Source: Halosimplex pelagicum (GTDB taxonomy: Archaea; Halobacteriota; Halobacteria; Halobacteriales; Haloarculaceae). Taken from it: a DNA stretch of 64,000 nucleotides. The notes beneath the pieces are model-generated. The model was not told where the DNA came from and did no database searches. It saw nothing but the letters and a program-made list of their open reading frames with translations. Positions 1 to 7,487 of this stretch are shown here, one piece after another. The first letter of the stretch is position 1. Each line of letters opens with the position of its first letter. The translations under genes and the position numbers were made by a program. Location: assembly GCF_013415905.1 (NCBI RefSeq), contig NZ_CP058909.1, forward strand, positions 3,286,001-3,350,000, given 5' to 3'.

Positions 1-1
1 T

Positions 2-1099
2 TTCATGGCGCTCTCGGGCTGTCAGGCCGCCCCCGCGGAGGAGAGCGGCGTCACCGTCTCCGAGGTCGAGTCGGGGACCGGTTCGACGCCCGCACAGACC
101 GCCAACCCCGCGGATCTCCCGAAGACCTCCCCGCCCCAGGTCGTCAACGTCGACGAGCAGGGCAACCAGGTCACGCTCTCCAGCGTCCCCTCCTACCACG
201 AGGTCCACCCGCTGGAGAACATGGGCGGCCCCGTCGACCTCCCCTCCGTCTGGGCGTTCCAGGCCGACGACCGCGAGCCGTCGGTCCCCGGTCCCATCCT
301 CCGGACGACCGAGGGCGAAGACATGGAGGTCACGCTGGACAACACGGACGGCAAGCGCCCGCACACGGTCCACTTCCACGGCCAGCGCAAGACCTGGGAG
401 AACGACGGCGTCCCGACGACGACGGGCATCACCGTCCCGCCGGGCGAGAAACACACCTACGAGATCCCCGCGAACGTCCCCGGGACGCACCTCTATCACT
501 GCCATTACCAGACCCACCGCCACATCGACATGGGGATGTACGGCTTCCTGCGCGTTGACCCGAAGGGCTACGAGGAGGCCGACCAGGAGCTGTTCATGAC
601 GCTCAAGGAGTGGGACAACGACCTCAACAAGCAGATGGCGGGGATGGACGCCTCCTACTCGCCGCGCGAGCGCAACCCCAACGTCTTCACCATCAACGGC
701 AAGTCCGCCCCGCGGACGCTCCACCCCGAGGACGGCTCGCCCGTCATCGTCGAGCAGGGCGACACCGTCCGCATCCACTTCGCCAACAACGGGTACATGA
801 TGCACCCGATGCACACGCACAACCACCGCTTCGAGGTCGTCGAGAAGGACGGCTCGGTGATCCCCGAGGAAGCCCGCTACAAGGAGGACGTGCTCAACAT
901 CGCCCCCGCCGAACGGAAGACGATCGAGTTCGAAGCCGACGCCGACCCCGGCATCTACCTCATGCACTGCCACAAGGTGTTCCACGCCATGAACGGCAAC
1001 TCCTACCCCGGCGGCATGGTCGGCGCCATCGTCTACCGCGACGCCATGGACTCGGACATCTTCTCCCAGCTCATGGAATACGCCGGCTACGAGGGCTGA
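2..1099 (+). CDS. Multicopper oxidase, two-domain type, lipoprotein (5' end missing)
   Basis: Secreted copper oxidase of the laccase / two-domain multicopper oxidase superfamily. Counting from the first in-window ATG (position 5), the four copper-ligand motifs are HFHG (123-126), HCHYQTH (165-171, followed by MGM), HPMHTHNH (267-274) and HCHKVFH (321-327). Both cupredoxin domains end in an HCHxxxH motif, so both may carry a type 1 copper. A lipobox-like ALSGC lies at the very start. In a real precursor it would be preceded by about 20 signal-peptide residues, so the true start lies before the window and the frame is open leftwards. The linker after the Cys is Thr/Ser/Pro-rich, as in haloarchaeal lipoproteins. 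The substrate cannot be told from the sequence; copper or phenol oxidation is typical of the family. Confidence 0.88.
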   Translation, partial: FMALSGCQAAPAEESGVTVSEVESGTGSTPAQTANPADLPKTSPPQVVNVDEQGNQVTLSSVPSYHEVHPLENMGGPVDLPSVWAFQADDREPSVPGPILRTTEGEDMEVTLDNTDGKRPHTVHFHGQRKTWENDGVPTTTGITVPPGEKHTYEIPANVPGTHLYHCHYQTHRHIDMGMYGFLRVDPKGYEEADQELFMTLKEWDNDLNKQMAGMDASYSPRERNPNVFTINGKSAPRTLHPEDGSPVIVEQGDTVRIHFANNGYMMHPMHTHNHRFEVVEKDGSVIPEEARYKEDVLNIAPAERKTIEFEADADPGIYLMHCHKVFHAMNGNSYPGGMVGAIVYRDAMDSDIFSQLMEYAGYEG

Positions 1100-1248
1100 A
1101 CCTCCCGCATCGATATCCTTCGGCGCCGACGCCCAGCCGGCCCGGGCCCGGGCCCGGACCCGAACCCGGACCTGCGCCACACTCCTGTCAGACATCGCGA
1201 ACGGGCATCGGCGGTCTCCGCCGCCTCGTCCTCGCTCTTCTCCGCGTT

Positions 1249-1557
1249 CTACTCCACGACGTAGGACTGCATCTCGCCGCGCGAGCGCACGTCGACGAAC
1301 CGGTAGCGACGCCCGTCGGTCAGGTCGCCGGCGAAGTCGGCGCCGTCCGCCCCCTCCATCCCGTAGACCTCGTCGGCCTCCCGCAGGTCGCGGTCGTGTA
1401 GCGTCTCGCGCACCGCCTCGGGAAGCCGCCCGTCCGGCGGGACTTCGACGACGAACAGGCGGTCGGTGAAGCTCTTGGCCGTCCAGGCGTCGGCGACGCC
1501 CTCGCGAGCGGCCACCCGCTCGGCGAGCGTCGACAGGGCCGCGGCTCTGTCGCTCAT
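1249..1557 (-). CDS. Conserved-looking haloarchaeal hypothetical protein (102 aa)
   Basis: Not recognised. It is a small acidic soluble protein with no signal peptide or membrane segment. The N-terminal helix is Ala/Arg-rich, followed by alternating short hydrophobic stretches (RLFVVEVPP, YRFVDVRS) that suggest a small alpha/beta fold. The ATG at 1557 opens the frame and the stop is TAG. It is convergent with the upstream multicopper oxidase gene, with about 150 bp of C/G-rich spacer that holds no other gene. Codon use matches the neighbours, so I accept it as a real gene of unknown function. Confidence 0.65.
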   Translation of the reverse strand: MSDRAAALSTLAERVAAREGVADAWTAKSFTDRLFVVEVPPDGRLPEAVRETLHDRDLREADEVYGMEGADGADFAGDLTDGRRYRFVDVRSRGEMQSYVVE

Positions 1558-1645
1558 ACCCCGAGTTCGTCCGCCGGTCGGAAACCGCCCGTCCCGAACC
1601 GGTTCGTCGGTACGGAGCGGTCGGCGACCGCGCGTCCGCCGTTCC

Positions 1646-2476
1646 TCACCCCTCGCTCATCGCCTCGTCGTACCACGACGGCCGGTCGACGGTCGTGGTC
1701 CCGACCCGTTCGAACCGGACGCTCCGCCTGACGCGGACGCGCTCCCCGTCGTCGAGGGTCGCGTCGTAGACGACGTGGTACGACTCGACGAACCCCGACC
1801 CCGTGACGAACGCGTGCAGCGTCGCGTTCTCGACGCCCTCGACCTCGGCGGGGTCGTCGACGAACTCGTCGGACCGGGCGGCCGTCCCGACGAGGTGGAC
1901 CCGATCCCGCGCGGGCGAGCGGTCGGCGACTCGCGTCTCGAACCCTTCGAGGGTCGACCGCAGGTCGGTCTCGGGCCCGAGGTCGAGCGCGACCGTTCCG
2001 AGCCAGAAGCTCCAGGTGCCGACGTACGCGTCGGTGTCGTCGTAGCGGCTGTAGACCGTCCGGCCGTCGACGCTCTGGCGGCGGAGGTACACCTCGTCGT
2101 TCGCCCAGTACTCCGCCCGCGTCGGCGGTTCGCCGATCACGAGCGGCGCGGCCGGGCCGTCGACCGACACTCTCGCGTGGTAGTCCCGGGCGGGCGCCTT
2201 CGACAGCGCGAGTCGGACGGTCAGCGCCGATCTGAGCGACCCGTTCGCGGTCCGGACCGTCCGGTTCGTGACGAGCGTGTAACTCTCGTTCCCGAGCGCG
2301 GCCCCGTGCGCGGCGGCGAGCGCCGACGCGTCGGTCACGCCGCCCGGCTCGACGCCCGGCGGGAGCGGCGAGTCGGTCGGCACCGGCGCCGGCGTCACCG
2401 TCGGGCGGTCCGTTCCGGGCGCCAGAGCGCTACAGCCGGCGAGAACGACGAGCAGCGCGACGAGCGCCCGGCGCAT
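1646..2476 (-). CDS. Secreted lipoprotein of unknown function (276 aa)
   Basis: Exported, membrane-anchored protein. The chosen ATG at 2476 gives a short basic N-terminus, a hydrophobic core (RRALVALLVVLAGC) and a lipobox with Cys at about residue 15. The open frame runs further upstream, but that part lies inside a repeat element and has no signal-peptide character. The mature part begins with a Thr/Pro-rich linker and then about 220 residues that read as antiparallel beta strands (SYTLVTNRTVRTANGS, RVHLVGTAARSD, ESYHVVYDATLDDGERV). That layout resembles the LolA/LppX-like folds of haloarchaeal lipoproteins. It ends in an acidic tail. The family assignment is inference and no enzymatic motif is visible. 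Confidence 0.75.
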   Translation of the reverse strand: MRRALVALLVVLAGCSALAPGTDRPTVTPAPVPTDSPLPPGVEPGGVTDASALAAAHGAALGNESYTLVTNRTVRTANGSLRSALTVRLALSKAPARDYHARVSVDGPAAPLVIGEPPTRAEYWANDEVYLRRQSVDGRTVYSRYDDTDAYVGTWSFWLGTVALDLGPETDLRSTLEGFETRVADRSPARDRVHLVGTAARSDEFVDDPAEVEGVENATLHAFVTGSGFVESYHVVYDATLDDGERVRVRRSVRFERVGTTTVDRPSWYDEAMSEG

Positions 2477-2519
2477 ACGGTCGGTTCGGCTTCCGCGGGC
2501 AAAAGGTGCGTGGCGAATC

Positions 2520-2890
2520 GGGCTCCTCCGGATACGGAAGGGCATTCGCAGTGCGGTCGGCGCGTGCTGTCGCGGCCTCCGTGCCGCGACGACACCGCGC
2601 GAGGGATGAGGGAGCCGAAGGCGAGCGAATCGGCTGGGGAGGCTCGTGGCTGTCTGCGGTGCCGTGCGGGGCGGTGCTGTCCTGGCGGACTGAACGGGCG
2701 AGGCGCGCTCGCGTCGGTGGTCGCCTGAGCGGGCCACTATCCGCGCGGGCCGTGCGGAGAGCGCGGATATCCCGCTCAGCGACCGCGAGCGCGGCGAGGG
2801 CGTTCATCGCTCGCTGTCCCCTGCGGTCAGCAATACTGCTAGCGAGCGCGGCGAGGGCGTTCATCGCTCGCCGTCGAGCGTAGTCGATCC
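2520..2890 (-). repeat. Structured dispersed repeat, copy A (shorter)
   Basis: Intergenic element homologous to 5398-6030 (opposite orientation) and 36050-36645 (same orientation). It contains the long conserved helix at 2725-2779 (inner arms 2739-2746 and 2761-2768), a hairpin at 2569-2590 (GTCGCGGC / GCCGCGAC), and two tandem short hairpins around 2785-2815 and 2840-2870. The terminal T-tract hairpin seen in the other two copies is missing or degenerate here. Open frames across it are probably by-products of G+C-rich composition. It sits between the 3' end of a DUF4129 gene and the 5' end of a lipoprotein gene, both on the minus strand. The borders are approximate. Confidence 0.8.
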
Positions 2891-2924
2891 AACTGCGAGC
2901 GAGCCCGGTCGAGAAGGCGAGTCG

Positions 2925-3941
2925 CTAGCTCGCTTCGGCGTCGGATGCGTCGTCGATGTCGCCGTCTGTAACCGCGTCCCCTCCACCGTAGGCGTGCTCG
3001 ATGGAGCGGAACACCGACAGCGCCACCTTCTCGCGGCTGGCGGGGTCGCGCTGGCCGTAGCGGACCTCCTCGAACAGCCGGGTCAGCTCGGCCACGTCGT
3101 CCTCGCCCATGCCGGCGGCGACGGCGGCGTCGGCGAACTCGCCGGGCGTCGCCGTGTCGGGGTCGGCCACGTCGAGCATGCTCGTCATCTCCCACCAGGC
3201 GCGGTAGACCTCGTTGTCCACGTCGGCGTTGTGCTCCTCCAGCCGGTCCGCGGCGCGACCGGCCGCGGCCGCTAGGTCCCGCGGGGTGAACTGGTTGGCG
3301 TCGTCGGCCTCGGCGTCGCGCTCCTCGATGTTCGAGATGGTGTCGCCGCCCGACGCGTGGTACAGCGCCGCCGCGGTGCCGACGAGGACGACGCCGAAGA
3401 CGCCCAGCACCGCCTCCGCGGGGAGGTTCGTGACCAGCGGGTCGCCACCGCTCCCCGGGAAGGTATCGCCGGTGATGTTCCCCGGCCCGACCCCACGCCC
3501 GCCGACGGTCGGGCAGTCCGTCGAGAGGAAGTACGACAGCAGCACGGGCGGCGCGAGCGCGTACACCCCGAGCAACGAGGCGCCGAACGTGTAGCGGCGT
3601 TTGATCAGGCCGACCGCCGCCGCGAACACGCCGAAGTAGGCGAGCCCGCCCCACCACGTCGTTAGCGGCTGGACGCAGCGGCTCAGGTCGCGCGGCTCTC
3701 CGGGATCACCCGGCGTCCCGACCGGCGTCCCCTCGTCGGGTGGCCCCTGGTTCGGGTCAGACGGCGTTCCCACCGGACCCGTCCCCTCGTCGACGGGCCC
3801 GTCCTCGTCCGGGACATCGGGTGTCGCCGCACCGGTGTCGACCACCGACGCCACGGTCGCCGCGCCGACGGCGATCGCGGCCATCGCCACCACGCCGACC
3901 ACGACCACCCGCAACGACTTCCTGTCGAAGTAGTCGTCCAT
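2925..3941 (-). CDS. DUF4129 domain membrane protein (338 aa)
   Basis: Membrane protein with a signal-anchor-like hydrophobic segment near residues 10-35, then an acidic Pro/Gly-rich extracytoplasmic linker. Two further hydrophobic segments follow (around AYFGVFAAAVGLIK and ALAPPVLLSYFL), then another (AVLGVFGVVLVGTAAALY), and a soluble C-terminal DUF4129 domain. The hallmark of that domain is the stretch around TATPGEFADAAVAAGM and VAELTRLFEEVRYG. DUF4129 genes usually travel with MoxR ATPase, DUF58 and transglutaminase genes, but none is adjacent here. A TATA-like T/A-rich tract just upstream (about 3958-3970) suggests a short-leader or leaderless transcript. The function is unknown. Confidence 0.78.
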   Translation of the reverse strand: MDDYFDRKSLRVVVVGVVAMAAIAVGAATVASVVDTGAATPDVPDEDGPVDEGTGPVGTPSDPNQGPPDEGTPVGTPGDPGEPRDLSRCVQPLTTWWGGLAYFGVFAAAVGLIKRRYTFGASLLGVYALAPPVLLSYFLSTDCPTVGGRGVGPGNITGDTFPGSGGDPLVTNLPAEAVLGVFGVVLVGTAAALYHASGGDTISNIEERDAEADDANQFTPRDLAAAAGRAADRLEEHNADVDNEVYRAWWEMTSMLDVADPDTATPGEFADAAVAAGMGEDDVAELTRLFEEVRYGQRDPASREKVALSVFRSIEHAYGGGDAVTDGDIDDASDAEAS

Positions 3942-4056
3942 AGCGTGTCAATGACTACCTATTGTAAATGTTTTTCGTACACATAGAATGCCTAACACGA
4001 CAGTCAGGCGGCGCTACGCCGTCGATTCGACGATGCGGGCGACTCGACTGGTTCGG

Positions 4057-4797
4057 CTACCCGGACGCCTCGACGGGTTCAACGGTCATCGTCTCCGCCC
4101 AGTAGTCGCCCACGGCGTAGCTCATCCGGTAGGTCTCGCCGTCGTAGCGGACGTAGGTGGTGTCCCCGAGTTCCGTCGGCAGCGAGTCCCACTTGCCCAT
4201 CGGGACGCCGTACGAGCCGTTCTCGACGGCCCACCGGACCTCGTCGCGGACCTCGGCGGAGAGGTTCGCGTGGGCGGTCACGGTGGCGTTCTCGCCGGGC
4301 GAGGCGCGGTCGGCGTAGATGGCGTAGGAGGCGTACAGCCGGCCGTCCATCGCGATATCGATCCGGTAGCGCTGCCCGTCTTTCCGGACGAACGCGTGGT
4401 CGCGGAACGGTCCGGCCGCCTCGACGGTGTGAGTCCCCTCGACGTACGGCGAGTCGGGCACGAACGATATCTCCCCGTCGAGCGCGTCGTCGAACGCCGC
4501 CTGCGACGCGGGCGACAGCTCCGAGTAGTCGACCGTGTTCCCGTCGGCCGGCGTCGCGGTCGGCGTCGGCGACCCGCTCGGCGGCGCCGCCGTCGGCGTG
4601 TCGGTCGCCGGGGTCGAGTCGGGCGTTCCCGTCGCGGGCTCGTCGGTCGGCGTATCGGTGGGCGTGGCGGTCGCGGGCGTGTCGCTCGGGTCCATCGAGT
4701 CGGTGGGCGTCGCGCCGTCGCCGGGACCGGGAGCGGCGAGACAGCCCCCGAGAGCCGCAAGCGCGACGAGCGCGACGATCAGTCGAGTCCGTTCCAT
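4057..4797 (-). CDS. Secreted lipoprotein with Thr/Pro-rich linker (246 aa)
   Basis: The N-terminus has a basic start and a hydrophobic segment ending in the lipobox LGGC (Cys near residue 19), so the product should be exported and lipid-anchored. Roughly 60 residues of Thr/Pro/Asp repeats (TPTDTPTDEPATGTP-like) follow, a typical haloarchaeal cell-wall spacer. The globular C-terminal part of about 170 residues reads as beta-rich (HAFVRKDGQRYRIDI, TTYVRYDGETYRMSYAV). The two related 'DGxxYRxxxA' strands hint at an internal duplication. The family is not recognised and no catalytic motif is seen. It is monocistronic, with a roughly 90-bp gap to the VOC gene upstream. Confidence 0.75.
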   Translation of the reverse strand: MERTRLIVALVALAALGGCLAAPGPGDGATPTDSMDPSDTPATATPTDTPTDEPATGTPDSTPATDTPTAAPPSGSPTPTATPADGNTVDYSELSPASQAAFDDALDGEISFVPDSPYVEGTHTVEAAGPFRDHAFVRKDGQRYRIDIAMDGRLYASYAIYADRASPGENATVTAHANLSAEVRDEVRWAVENGSYGVPMGKWDSLPTELGDTTYVRYDGETYRMSYAVGDYWAETMTVEPVEASG

Positions 4798-4885
4798 ACC
4801 CGGAACGCCGTCCCAGACGGGAAAGGGTCTTGTCGTGGGTCAAACGAGTCTTTGACGCGGCCGCGAGGCGACCCCGGGCGGGTCC

Positions 4886-5344
4886 TCACTCGGGGGCCAT
4901 CCCCTTCTCGGCGAGTTCCGCGCGGGCCGACTCGGTCTTGTCCAGGTCCAGGCCCATTCCGTCGAGGACGGCCTCGCTTTTCGTGAACTGCACCGCGTCG
5001 TACTGCACGACCTGGACCCGGTTGCCCCACGGGTCGCGAAAGTCCAGTCCGGCCGTGGCGATCCGTTCGACCCCCTCGGCTTCGAGGCGTTGCTCGACGA
5101 GGTCGGCGTCGTCGACGACGAGCCCGAAGTGTCGGTGGTCGTCGGTCGTCCGCCCGGCGTCGTCGTCCTCGGTGAGCGCGAGGAACTGGTCGCCCATGTC
5201 GAGGAACACCGCCGAGTCGGTCCGGCCGCGGACCTCGAAGTCGAACACCGAACCGTAGAACTCGCGGGCCTCCTCGGCGTCACCGACCGACAGGGCGACG
5301 TGGTTGATCCCCACCATCCGTGCGCGTTCGCTATCGTCCGTCAT
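4886..5344 (-). CDS. VOC (glyoxalase/dioxygenase fold) family protein (152 aa)
   Basis: Single-module vicinal-oxygen-chelate protein. The first beta-alpha-beta unit begins INHVALSVGDAEEAREFY and the second around HRHFGLVVDDADLVEQRL. The candidate metal ligands His15 and His72 are present. The position usually filled by the last Glu (QVVEY in relatives) reads QVVQYD, Gln114, which may weaken metal binding. The ATG at 5344 was chosen because the upstream extension to 5371 carries no fold elements. Family members are lyases, isomerases or dioxygenases, so the substrate cannot be assigned. A dispersed structured repeat lies directly upstream. Confidence 0.8.
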   Translation of the reverse strand: MTDDSERARMVGINHVALSVGDAEEAREFYGSVFDFEVRGRTDSAVFLDMGDQFLALTEDDDAGRTTDDHRHFGLVVDDADLVEQRLEAEGVERIATAGLDFRDPWGNRVQVVQYDAVQFTKSEAVLDGMGLDLDKTESARAELAEKGMAPE

Positions 5345-5397
5345 GGTCCGGGTGTTGGGTCGCCGACCCAATCAACGCAGTGGGCCCGGACGGAGGG

Positions 5398-6030
5398 CGT
5401 TCGAATGTCCATGTGAGTGTATCGGTCGTTTCTGTTGGATGAGTTGTGAAAGCAAGTCGAACGACAGCGACCGCAGTCGACGGTGAGCGACGAACGCCCT
5501 CGACGCGCTCGCTAGCAGTATCGACGACCGTACTCGACAGCGAGCGACGAACGCCCTCGACGCGCTCGCGGTCGCTGAGCGGGATATCCGCGCTCTCGGC
5601 ACCGCCCGCGCGGATAGTGCCCGCTCAGACGACTACATGAACGCGAGCGCGCCTCGCCCGTTCAGTCCGCCAGGGACAGCAACTGCACCGCGACCGCAAC
5701 AGCAACCGCAGACGGCCTCACACCTCCCCAGCCGCTTGCGCTCCGCGCGCCTACGGCGTGCGGTGCTCATCCCTCGCGCGACTATTTCGAGCGGCCCGCC
5801 AAGCGGCGGGCACGCTCGACAGCACGCGCCGACCACACCGCTCACCGTAACTGCAACAGCCGTTACCTACACTGAGCATCCGGCGCCGGAGTCGTCCGGC
5901 CTGTGTCGTGAGAGTAGCGAACGACACCTCGTCAGAGCTTGCTCTGACGGTGTTTTCACCCATGTTTTTGCCGGCCGGGTTCCCCGCAGGGAGCGTAGCG
6001 ACCGAGGAAACCCGGTCGGGAAAAAGATGG
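5398..6030 (+). repeat. Structured dispersed repeat, copy B (full length)
   Basis: Non-coding element of about 630 bp between the VOC gene and phoU, homologous in inverted orientation to 36050-36645 and partly to 2520-2890. Order on this strand: a conserved end (TTTCTGTTGGATGAG near 5430); two tandem short hairpins (around 5484-5511 and 5541-5569); a long helix at 5575-5628 with inner arms 5586-5593 and 5608-5615; a highly conserved linear block (about 5640-5735); a hairpin near 5736-5764; a hairpin at 5788-5818; and a terminal hairpin 5975-6015 flanked by T- and A-tracts. Several helices differ in sequence from the other copies yet still pair. It contains no convincing gene. Confidence 0.85.
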
Positions 6031-6032
6031 TC

Positions 6033-6713
6033 TCAGTAGATCAGGTCGTCGTCGTTCTCGACCATGTAGAGGGTGCGGGCGGCGATGTTGACGGCGTGGT
6101 CGCCGACGCGTTCGAGGTCGCGGACGGTGAGCAGCAGGCGCGACACGTCGGCCATGAGCTGTTCGATCTCTTCCTCGCCGGTCTCGTCGTCGACCTCGCG
6201 CTCGATGAGGTCGCGGACGATGGTGCCGGAGGCGGCCTCGCAGCGCTCGTCGATGGTGTCGTCCTGTTCGGCGATGGCGATACAGGCGTCGGGGTCCTCC
6301 TCGTCGTAGGCGTCCATCGAGGCCTCGACCATCTCGATGACGAGTGTCCCGATCTCCTGGATGTCCACGTCGGGGTAGAGATCGCGCTCGGCTTCGAGGG
6401 TGTAGTCGCCGAGGTTGGTGGCCAGGTCGGCGATGCGTTCGAGGTCGGTGATGATCTTGAACGAGGCGGCGATGAAGCGCAGATCGGAGGCGACCGGCTG
6501 CTGGAGCGCCAGCAGGTCGATACAGTCCTGTTCGAGTTCGAGGTAGAGCTGGTTGACCTCGTCATCGCCCTCGATGACCTCCCAGGCCAGGTCCTCGTCT
6601 TTGGTCTCCAGGGCGTCGAGGCCCATCCGCAGGCGTTCGAGGACGACCTCGCTCATGTAGAGGACGTCCTCCCGCAGCGCGTCGAGTTTCTCCTGATATC
6701 CTTCGCGTGGCAT
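6033..6713 (-). CDS. phoU: Phosphate signalling protein PhoU (226 aa)
   Basis: Cytoplasmic PhoU, made of two three-helix-bundle repeats. In bacteria PhoU links the Pst transporter to phosphate-responsive regulation. The N-terminal repeat shows LREDVLYMSEVVLERL and the metal-binding-type signature ERIADLATNLGDYTLEAE; the second repeat mirrors it with ERVGDHAVNIAARTLYMVE. The full length is normal for the family. The ATG at 6713 (MPREGYQEKL) is preferred over the upstream in-frame start. It stands alone on the minus strand at the left edge of a phosphorus gene island whose pst genes lie 15-20 kb to the right, so it may be a regulator of that island. That link is inference. Confidence 0.92.
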   Translation of the reverse strand: MPREGYQEKLDALREDVLYMSEVVLERLRMGLDALETKDEDLAWEVIEGDDEVNQLYLELEQDCIDLLALQQPVASDLRFIAASFKIITDLERIADLATNLGDYTLEAERDLYPDVDIQEIGTLVIEMVEASMDAYDEEDPDACIAIAEQDDTIDERCEAASGTIVRDLIEREVDDETGEEEIEQLMADVSRLLLTVRDLERVGDHAVNIAARTLYMVENDDDLIY

Positions 6714-6824
6714 ACCGCATACGACCACCGGACGAGCAATGTAAGTTGTGTCATCCGCGCGAATTGCCGTGCGGCGGAGCCCAACGAGGGGAGCGCGTGA
6801 GCGGGCGGCCGAGGGCGCGACCGG

Positions 6825-7487
6825 TCAGTCGGCGAGCGTCTCGGCCAGCGCGGTCAGGGTCTCGACCTCGTAGGTGGGGTCGCGGTCGAGGACGGTGTCG
6901 GCGCGGTGGCTCCGGCGGAGGAACGCGCTGTCTACGCCCGCGCGGTGGGCGACTTCCACGTCCTTCGGGGAGTCGCCGACGTAGACGGCGTCGCGGGTGC
7001 CCAGCTCGTCGAGCGCGGCGTCGAGGTAGTGGGTCTCGGGCTTGCGGCGGCGGGCGCCCTCGACGGTGGGGTCCCGGCCGGCGACGTGCTCGAAGTGGTC
7101 GGTCAGGCCGTAGTGGTCGACGATGAACTCGACCGTGCCGTGCTGGTTGTTGCTGACGACGGCCTTGCGGTGGGGGAGGTCCGCCAGCGCGGTCACGTCG
7201 TCGTACAGCGGTTTGGCGCCGGACTCGACGGCGTCGCACTGGTGGGAAACGGCGTGGTCCTCGCGGCTGGCCCAGTAGTCGGCCAGCGGGAGGTCGAGCG
7301 CGTCCTCGACCCGGGCGAGGTCGTCGAGGTTGCCGTTTGCGGCGTGTTCGACCAGCGCTTCGGGCGGGTCGGCGACGCCGTGGTCTTCGAAGGCCGCGCG
7401 CGCGGCGCGGCGCAGCAGGTCCATCTCGGTGAGTTCGACGAGTACGCCGTCGTTGTCGAAGACGACGGCTTCGTAGGTTCCTGTCAT
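6825..7487 (-). CDS. HAD-superfamily phosphatase at the end of the C-P lyase operon (220 aa)
   Basis: HAD hydrolase with motif I FDNDGVLVE (nucleophile Asp11, acid/base Asp13), a cap domain in between, motif II in AVVSNN, and motif IV in VYVGDSPKDVEVA. Phosphoglycolate-phosphatase-like members of this subfamily remove phosphate from small sugar or acid phosphates. Its start overlaps the stop of the isomerase-like gene by 4 bp (ATGA), so it is almost certainly co-translated with phnGHIJKLM. No phnP or phnN is seen, so a role in processing the ribose phosphate products of C-P lyase is plausible, but this is inference from position only. Confidence 0.85.
   Translation of the reverse strand: MTGTYEAVVFDNDGVLVELTEMDLLRRAARAAFEDHGVADPPEALVEHAANGNLDDLARVEDALDLPLADYWASREDHAVSHQCDAVESGAKPLYDDVTALADLPHRKAVVSNNQHGTVEFIVDHYGLTDHFEHVAGRDPTVEGARRRKPETHYLDAALDELGTRDAVYVGDSPKDVEVAHRAGVDSAFLRRSHRADTVLDRDPTYEVETLTALAETLAD

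Noticed and set aside
2430..2864. 144-aa minus-strand open frame across repeat copy A, with similar frames in copies B and C (shared NALAALAVAERDIRAL-like stretch)
   Set aside because: The similarity follows from the shared DNA repeat. Hairpin stems change sequence in ways that alter the peptide but keep pairing, and starts and stops differ between copies, so I favour a structural, non-coding element.
4550..4700. Short tandem GTCGGCGTGTCGG-like repeats, possible CRISPR or satellite
   Set aside because: They encode the Thr/Pro/Asp linker of a lipoprotein in frame. There are no spacers of constant length, and no CRISPR array or cas gene is seen in the window.
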